This document shows positions 56,800 through 64,000 of a stretch of DNA of 64,000 nucleotides, one piece after another; positions within the stretch are counted from its first letter, which is position 1; each line of letters starts with the position of its first letter. This stretch comes from Parietaria judaica (taxonomy: Eukaryota; Streptophyta; Magnoliopsida; Rosales; Urticaceae), in the NCBI GenBank assembly GCA_954871525.1, contig OX940872.1:23965746-24029745 (forward strand), given 5' to 3'. The notes below the pieces were generated by a model. It was not told the DNA's origin. It was given only the letters and a program-made list of their open reading frames with translations, and searched no databases. Both the position numbers and the translations under genes were made by a program.

Positions 56800-57117
56800 T
56801 GTTAGTTCCAACTATGTGGAACTTTTGTCACAAAGTATAATAAAATAAAACCTTAGAGCACCACCCATGTTTCTCTCTAATGTGTATATATATAAAATTA
56901 TATATATGCTAATATGGAGAGCTGGAGAATTCTTTCTCTGATTGTAGAGTGGGAAGTGAGTATAAACACTAGTGAGAGTCCTTTATATAGGCTAACATTT
57001 GCTTACGAAATTTACCAATATATCCCTACATATCCTTGATAGGCAAGAAAATAAACGTCAGCAAGTAGCTAAGCAAACTAACTACAACTTGTTATAGATA
57101 AGGTTCAAGCTTATCCA
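56800..57117 (-). repeat. 3' LTR of degraded copia element A
   Basis: On the plus strand it starts TGTTAGTTCCAACTA, homologous to the LTR at 61262. It carries GCCTATATAAAGG on the minus strand as TATA region. The right border is placed where homology to the purine tract begins (TTTTCCTCCG). Confidence 0.66.
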
Positions 57118-57139
57118 CTTTATTTTCCTCCGTAATCTT

Positions 57140-59172
57140 GACTTGGCTCGAGGTTAATCACGTCGAGCAGTTGTCGCATATCTCTGTAAAGTTGACTCTT
57201 GTTAGAGCCTGAGCCTTGGTGAGTATGTCGGCACGTTGCTCTTTGGTGCTAACAAACTCAACGACGATCTCTCGGTTCTTCACACACTCGCGAATGAAGT
57301 GAAAGCGAGTGTTGATGTGCTTACTGCGTCCATGAAACACCGGGTTTTTCATTAGTGCGATCGCAGACTTGTTGTCGACGTAGAGAGTCACCTGATCTGC
57401 TCGTTTCTGGTGACCTCACTCAACAAAATTCTGAGCAACAGCGCTTGACAAGCCGATGCGGTCGCAGCCATAAAACCCGCTTCGCAAGACGATATGCTTT
57501 TGAGACTGCCAGGTGATCAAATTACTGTTGAGGTAAAACGCCATACCTCCAGTACTCTTTCTGTCATCGATATCACTGACTAGATTACTGTCGGTAAAAC
57601 CGACCAGTTCTGCAGCTCCACTACTTCTTCCGTACCGGATCCCATAGCTCGTCGTTCCATTTACGTAACGAAGGATGTACTTCACACCCTACGGGTGTAA
57701 ACGGTAGGCTTCTCCATGTGACAACTCACTATGCCAACTGCATATGAGATGTCCGGTCGGGTATAGGTTAGGTACTTGAGATACCCGACGACACGCCTAT
57801 ACTCCGTGGGATCCATTGGATACTTGCTCGGGTTTCAGTCCGCCATCTTGAATTGCTTCATGATCTTCTTCGCGTAAGCTGAGTGCTTCAACGTGACACA
57901 ATCCTTCTTTTGATCGACTTAGATGCCTAGGTAATATGATAGTAGTCCGAGGTCGCTCATCTCGAACTCCTTCATCATCTTTTTCTTGAATCCATTTATG
58001 CATTCTGCACCGGATCCAGTCACAATTAAATCGTCGACGTACACACCGACGATGAACGCCTCATCTCTTGAGTTCCTCGTGTAGACCGCTTGTTCCTGGG
58101 AACACTTCTTGAAACCAAGACTCTTCATACTCCTGTCGAATCAAGTGCTTGTCGTAAGCCATAAAGAGCTTTTGACAACTTGTACAAAATCTGCTCTGCA
58201 GTCTTGTCGATGAAGCCTTACGGTTGAGCGATGTAGACTTATTCTTCAAGTTTACCATTAAGGAACGCCGATTTGACGTCCAGGTGATGGATTTTCCAGG
58301 CTCGATGAGCTGCGAGGGCTAGGATGAGCTTGACCGTGTTGATTCTGGAAACTGGAGCAAAAACTTCGTCGAAGTTTACTCTCTGCTTCTGCACGTAGCC
58401 CTTTGCGACTAGTCTGGCCTTCTTCTTGAGAACTCTCCCTTTTGAGTCCTTCTTGAGCTAGTAAACCCACTTCAGACCAATGGACTTGTGACATTTCGGA
58501 AGGTCGACTAGCTCCCATGTATGATTCTTCTCAATTGACTCTAGCTCTCTCTTTATCGCTTTCTGGAATTTCTTCATTAACCATCAAGAGCTCCTCCATG
58601 CTCAAATCAAGCTCCCGCGCTTCTTCGTAGACATCGGACAGGGTACGCAACCCTCTTGGTCCGTCTTTGATAGACGAGTCTCCCAAGCTGGTTCCTCCTG
58701 AACTAGCTATCATTGTACATCGGGGTGATCATGCATGATCCTAGGTTACGCGAGCCTGGCGGTGAACTGAATCCTGGTCGATCGCCTTTTCCTCTTCGAG
58801 TATGAACTCCAATGAGTTATGTTCCGGCTCTCTGTTATCGTTTCGCCATTGCCACTTTTTATCCTCTTCAAACACGGTGTCTCTTCTCACATGCACTTTG
58901 CCGCGTTGGGGGTTTTAAAATATGTGTGCCTTGCTCCCTTCTTCGGCGGCAAGGTACACCATCGGCTGACTCCGATCATCGAGCTTGTTGAGGTTTGGTC
59001 TCACAGTATTTACATGTGCGAGGCATCCAAACACCTTCAAATGTTCCAGGTGAGGTTTCTTCCCTTTCCATGCTTGGTAAGGGGTGCGCTCGCCTAGTTC
59101 CTTTGTCGGTAGACAGATTAGCAAGTAGAACGTGTGTCGTACTGCTTCTCCCCAGAATCTCGCCGGGACTTG
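57140..59172 (-). pseudogene. Copia element A pol, heavily degraded
   Basis: Minus-strand Ty1/copia polyprotein closely related to the one at 61579-64000 but broken by many stops and frame changes. Recognisable from right to left: the integrase C-terminal part (LPTKELGERTPYQAWKGKKP, about 58980-59110), the linker with LSDVYEEARELDLSMEELLM (about 58585-58650), the reverse transcriptase with VYVDDLIVTGSG (about 58010-58045), and the RNase H region with YVDNKSAIALMKNPVFHGRS (about 57325-57385). Similarity to element B ends near 59172, inside integrase, where unrelated sequence begins; everything upstream of that is missing. Confidence 0.85.
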
Positions 59173-60719
59173 TTGGACATGTGTTCTTAAACAAGCTGTT
59201 TCAACCCATTTGTAAAAGATTATGACTTGTCGTGATAATACTTATTATGTTAATCTTATTATAGTTTCTGGTAGTGTAAAATAGAATATTTGATCCATAG
59301 TTCATAATGGAATGCAATTATGTTATTATCATCACACCCGAGTCAATGTGAGGAAGAATTGATAATCATAATAAATGAACTTAAAGTGTCCGTGACCTGA
59401 TTAACTGGGTGGGAGCCCATTAATCGAAAAGGTCATTAATGTGACTAAGTGATATAATCCTATTATGGATTAAGTGTTTGTGTCACACTCAGTAGAAGTG
59501 CATTAAGTATGAAGCGCCTTCATACTGGACTGGACCTGAATTAAACTCAAGAAGTTATCATATAAGACCATCACTGATAACTTGAAGTTGAGTCACTAGT
59601 AGATGATCAAATGGATATTCGATCTAAGTCCTCAGTGATCTTGAGTCTAATCTGTTGACTTGATTGTTCTTTGATTTAACCGTTTAAGAACACAATATAT
59701 TACCGCTGTTCCCAACACTATTATTTTGGGAACATGATAGTCAATAGTGAAGGTAGCTTGATCATAGATATGGGCATCACATAGCTCTCTTCAGAGTCAA
59801 GATGATTCCCTTGATTGTCGATGGTGAGAAGTGAGATTTACCCATGGCCAGATTATGACTCGTAGTCATAAGTGGGTTGCTCATAATATTATCGACTGAG
59901 TTAAGGATGAAAATGCAGTGAGAGACAATACTGTAAAAACCGCCAGCTCATGTGTGGATCATCAAGTGAAAGATCAATAACCCGAATTTGATTGTATCAA
60001 TTGACACCTAGCTAAAAAGGGAATAATATATACTGTATCACTAAAAAGTGCAGCCTCGGGTTTAAAGTGGAATTACACAAAGGTTAACGAACTTTTAGCA
60101 GTTCGTTGGAGCTTAAGTGATATGGGTCCATGGTCCCTAGGATACCTCCAAAACTGATGATACGTACGTGATTAAATATACGTTTTCTTAATCATTTGAC
60201 AGGATTTATAAAACTGAAGTCTGTGTCAGATTTCAGATAGTTTTACCGCGGCAAAAGTACCAAAGTTTGGTACCAGAAATTTAACTGTCAAAAGTTGAAT
60301 GAATTGAATTTTGTTATCAATTGGAAAGTTGTAGAAAATTTAATTCTATGCAATTTATCTTTTAGAACCGAGTCGATCCGACAGACGGTTTGTGATTTAT
60401 AGATTTAATGAGTTTAACCTAAAGTTTCGGGTTACATTAATTAAATCACGAGTCACAAATAAAATGGTGGGTTTGATCCATGACATTTTAATGTGTGATA
60501 TGAGAAAGCAGAAATTATAATATAATTTAATTATTTAGATTTAATTATTAATAGGATTTATTCTAGATTATTAATAATTAATTAATAATTAATAGATTTA
60601 TATTATAAAGTATATATATATAAACGGTTGCACAACATTTGTACGTGACCGAAAATGCGTGAAGATTTTATGTCACAATCTGATTCGCATTTTATATATA
60701 TAGTAATATATATATATAG

Positions 60720-60759
<40 letters not shown>

Positions 60760-61261
60760 ATATACAAATTCTACTGAAATTTTAGTCTGCCTCTAAACAT
60801 GAACAAGGGCCTCTATTTATAGGAAGATGTTTGCCTTGTGACGTTTGAGCCATGGTGCCTCCATTTTGGTGTGTAGTGATGGTGGAGCCTTTGATAGTGG
60901 GGGAGATGGGTGCTTTTGGTAGTAGAGGTAGTGGGTGTAGGAAGATGGAGCCTCCATGATGGTAGAGCCTTTAATAGTGGGGGAGATGGGTGCTTTTGGT
61001 AGTGGAGGTAGTGGGTGTAGGAAGATGGAGCCTCCATGATGGTAGAGCCTTTGATAGTGGGCATTTTGGTGTGTAGTGATGGTGGGCATTTCGGTGTGTA
61101 GTGATAGTGGGTATTTTGGTGGGTAGGATGGTGTGGTAGGTATTGTTGTTAGTGTAGTAGTGTCAGGACAGTGTATTTGATGGGGTATTGGTAGGGGGAG
61201 CATATATATATATAAAGAGGAACTTGGGAGTGCGTGAATTGTTTATGCAGCTATTGGATAA
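59173..61261. other. Unclassified 2-kb stretch between two copia elements
   Basis: No reading frame recognised. 59200-60640 has moderate complexity and looks like a long LTR or leader of an unidentified retroelement, but I found no terminal repeat. 60600-60755 is (TA)-rich. 60840-61200 is a minisatellite region. Confidence 0.4.
60885..61200. repeat. 80-bp minisatellite followed by ~28-bp units
   Basis: GAGCCTTTGATAGTGGG-type units start at 60885, 60965 and 61045, exact period 80, the last one partial. Directly after, shorter units around GGTGTGTAGTGATGGTGGGC repeat about three times to 61120. Confidence 0.82.
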
Positions 61262-61596
61262 TGTTAGTTCCAACTATTAGGAACTTTTGCCACAAAGTAT
61301 TATAAAGGAACACTTTGTTTTCACCACACACGCTTTCTCTGATGTTGGGAAATGAGGATCAATTTAGAGAGAGATTGAAGAGAGAATGTTTTATTGGAGA
61401 TGATTGTATACTACTCATTCATGTTGCTTTTATAGGCAAGAAAGTACATCACAAAATACTATAATACCCTTATTAAAACGTCATCCATTTGCTTAGCAAG
61501 AGCTTGAGGTGCAAGCAAGAAAGCAATAAAAAAACAATATAATTCTACTTGCTAGGCAAGTATCAAAAAAGAGCCCAATCAAATCTTATTGTCACA
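61262..61596 (-). repeat. 3' LTR of copia element B
   Basis: 335 bp. On the minus strand it begins TGTGACAATAAG directly after a GGGGGCAAA purine tract and ends GGAACTAACA. Same family as 56800-57117. Confidence 0.78.
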
Positions 61597-64000
61597 TTTG
61601 CCCCCGTAAGTTTGATTTGGCTCGATGTTCTTTACTCCGAGCAGTTCTCGCATCTCCGCAAACTTAACTCTCGCTAGAGCCTTTGTGAGAATGTCAGCAC
61701 GTTGCTCTTTGGTGCTTACAAACTCGACGATGATTTCCTTCTTCTCCACACACTCGCGAATAAAGTGAAAGCGAGTGTCGATGTGCTTGCTGCGTCCATG
61801 AAATACCGGGTTTTTCATCAGTGCGATCGCAGACTTGTTGTCGACGTAGAGAGTCACTGGCTTCTGCTCGCTTCCGGTGACCTCGCTCAACAAATTTCTG
61901 AGCCATAATGCTTGACACGTTGCTGCGGTCGCTGCCATAAACTCCGCTTCGCAAGACGATAAGGCCACAATTTTCTGCTTTTGAGACTGCCAGGTGATCA
62001 AATTACCGTTGAGGTAAAATGCCATACCTCCGGTACTTTTCCTTTCATCGACATCACCGGCTAGGTCACTGTCGGTAAAACCGACTAACTCTTCAGCTCC
62101 GCTTCCTCTTCCATACTGGATTCCGTAGCTCGTCGTTCCCTTCACGTAACGAAGGATGTGCTTCACAGCCTGCTGGTGTAAACCGGTAGGACTCTCCATG
62201 TGACGACTCACTATGCCAACTGCATATGAGATGTCCGGTCGGGTATGGGTTAGATACCTGAGACACCCAACGACACGTCTGTACTCCGTGGAATCCACCG
62301 GGGTTCCTTTTGCGTCTTTCCCGAGCTTTAACTTTGGTTCCATCGGATACTTGCTCGGGTTGCAGTCCGCCATCTTGAACTGCTTCAGAATTTTCATTGC
62401 GTAAGCCGACTGCTTCAGCATGACGCATTCATTCTTCTGATTGACCTCGATGCCAAGGTAGTATGAAAGTAGTCCGAGGTCGCTCATCTCGAACTCCTTC
62501 ATCATTTGCTTCTTGAATCCATCAATGCCTCCTGCACTGGATCCAGTCACGATCAGATCGTCGACGTACACACCGACGATGAGGGCCTCATCTCCTGAGT
62601 TCCTTGTGTAGACTGCCTGCTCCTGGGAACACTTCTTGAAACCAAGACTCTTCATACTTCTGTCGAGTCGAGTGTTCCATGCTCGTGGTGCTTGTCGTAG
62701 GCCATAAAGAGCTTTTGACAACTTGTACACCTTGTGCTCCGCGGTCTTTTCGATAAAGCCTTCCAGTTGAGCTACGTAGACTTATTCTTCTAGTTCACCA
62801 TTCAGGAACGCCGATTTGACGTCCAGGTGATGGATCTTCCAGCCACGGTGAGCTGCAAGGGCTAGGATTAGCCTGACCGTGTCGAGTTTGGCTACGGGAG
62901 CAAAGACCTCTTCAAAGTCTATTCCCTGTTTCTGCACATAGCCCTTTGCGACCAATCTGGCCTTGTGCTTGATGACCTTTCCTTCTGAGTCTTTCTTGAG
63001 CTTGTAAACCCACTTCAGACCAATGGACTTGTGACCTTTCGGAAGGTTGACTAGCTCCCATGTCTGATTCTTCTCAATTGACTCAAGCTCTCTCTCCATC
63101 GTTTTGTGCCATTCCTTCTTGGTGGCTGCCTCACGATAGCTGGTTGGTTCATCTTCACTAACCATCAGGAGCTCCTCCATGCTCAAGTCAAGCTCCCGCG
63201 CTTCTTCGTAGACATCAGACAGGGTACGGAACCCTCTTGGTCCGTCCTTGATCGACGAGTCTCCTGAGCTGGTTCCTCCCGAACTAGCTGTCGTTGGGAT
63301 CGGGGTGCTCATTCCTGATCCTAGGTTAGGCGAGCCTGGCGGTGAGCTGGTTCCAGTCGTGCTGGTTCCAGGCGAACTAGGCGTTGCTAGTCCTTGGAAG
63401 GGATTCTCTCCTTCTTCTTGCTCGATCGACTCTTCCTCTTCGAGTATAAACTCCACCGAGTTTTGTTCCGGCTCTCTGTTCTCGTCTCGCCACTGCCACT
63501 TTTTCTCCTCTTCAAACACGGCGTCTCTGCTCACATGCGCTTTGCCGCGTCGGGGGTCGTAAAACCTGTGTGCCTTGCTCCCTTCTTCGGCGCCAAGGTA
63601 CACCATTGGTTGACTCCGATCATCGAGCTTTTTGAGGTTTGGTCCCACAGTCTTCACATGTGTGGTGCATCCAAACACCTTCAAATGCTCTAGATGAGGT
63701 TTCTTCCCTTTCCAGTCTTGGTAAGGGGTGCGCTCGCCTAGCGCCTTTGTCGGTAGCCGGTTCAGCAAGTAGACCGCATGTCGTACTGCTTCTCCCCAGA
63801 ACCTCGCCGGGACCTGCATGCTCTTAGCCAAACTCCTTGCAGTGTCCATCACAGTCCGGTTTCTTCTCTCGACCACACCGTTTTGCTGGGGCGTGTAAGG
63901 TGCAGTGAGGTGGCGTTCGACTCCTTCTTCATTGCAGAATTCTCCGAACTGTTGGGACGTGAACTCTCCACCTCGATCTGTTCGCAGGGTCTTCAGTCTA
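61579..64000 (-). pseudogene. Copia element B pol with one in-frame stop, runs off window
   Basis: Minus-strand Ty1/copia polyprotein, open from the window edge to 61579 except for a TAA at 62782-62784. Order from the edge: integrase (RTDRGGEF, then GVVERRNRTV, which holds the catalytic Glu), a Ser/Pro/Gly-rich linker (about 63250-63450), reverse transcriptase (KWVYKLKKDSEGKVIKHKAR, YGLRQAPRAW, VYVDDLIVTG), RNase H (FTDSDLAGD, SSCEAEFMAA, YVDNKSAIAL, KHIDTRFHFI) and ILTKAL near the end. The stop replaces a Glu-like codon in the reverse transcriptase (...GELEE, stop, VYVAQLEGF). The natural stop lies inside the 3' LTR, so the last residues are LTR-encoded. Gag, protease and the 5' LTR would be beyond 64000. 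Much better preserved than element A. Confidence 0.9.

Overview
The window is nuclear DNA of a flowering plant, most likely a eudicot. It is AT-rich, the genes have GT-AG introns, and the repeats are typical of angiosperms: Ty1/copia and Ty3/gypsy elements, a Cassandra TRIM carrying 5S-derived LTR modules, a Helitron, a CACTA element, and hAT, MULE and Harbinger MITEs. I cannot name the species. Functional genes take up a small part of the 64 kb; most of the rest is layered transposable elements, many delimited here by their target-site duplications (TSDs).

Host genes: (1) a small secreted proline-rich cell-wall protein at 3924-4562 (-). (2) A four-exon type-1 protein phosphatase catalytic subunit (PP1/TOPP) at 20940-22747 (+). 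(3) Two same-strand PHT1 high-affinity phosphate transporter genes, at 31700-33469 and 53779-55537, with the same coding intron. The downstream copy is intact. The upstream copy is intact except for one in-frame TGA where its sister has CGA. Both appear to have a long 5'UTR intron with the same donor sequence, and both share a short promoter block upstream of a TATA box with a P1BS-type GNATATNC site and a W-box-like AACGTTGAC.

Layout: 0.6-1.4 kb, collapsed hAT (TTF zinc finger) transposase relic. 3-9.6 kb, proline-rich gene among MITEs. 10.3-11.9 kb, LTR-element relic with three LTR copies, minus orientation. 12.3-15.4 kb, gypsy-type element with gag remains only, its 5' LTR interrupted by a hAT element holding a 32-G run. 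15.7-17.3 kb, decayed retroelement-like frame and hAT-like repeat. 18.1-19.9 kb, a hAT MITE and a rearranged Cassandra. 20.9-22.7 kb, PP1, followed directly by the 3' end of a LINE. 27.8-28.9 kb, MULE-type element. 30.3-33.5 kb, PHT1 copy 1. 34.7-37.4 kb, Helitron. 38.2-46.1 kb, a young copia element with a CACTA element nested in its gag. 50.2-51.2 kb, solo LTR. 51.9-55.5 kb, PHT1 copy 2 with a hAT MITE in its 5'UTR intron. 56.8-64 kb, two related minus-strand copia elements, the second running off the window.

The two PHT1 genes are the only functionally linked host genes: a duplicated phosphate-uptake locus whose copies are now separated by about 20 kb of inserted DNA, one apparently disabled by a point mutation. 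All homology statements come from reading motifs by eye; no database search was run.
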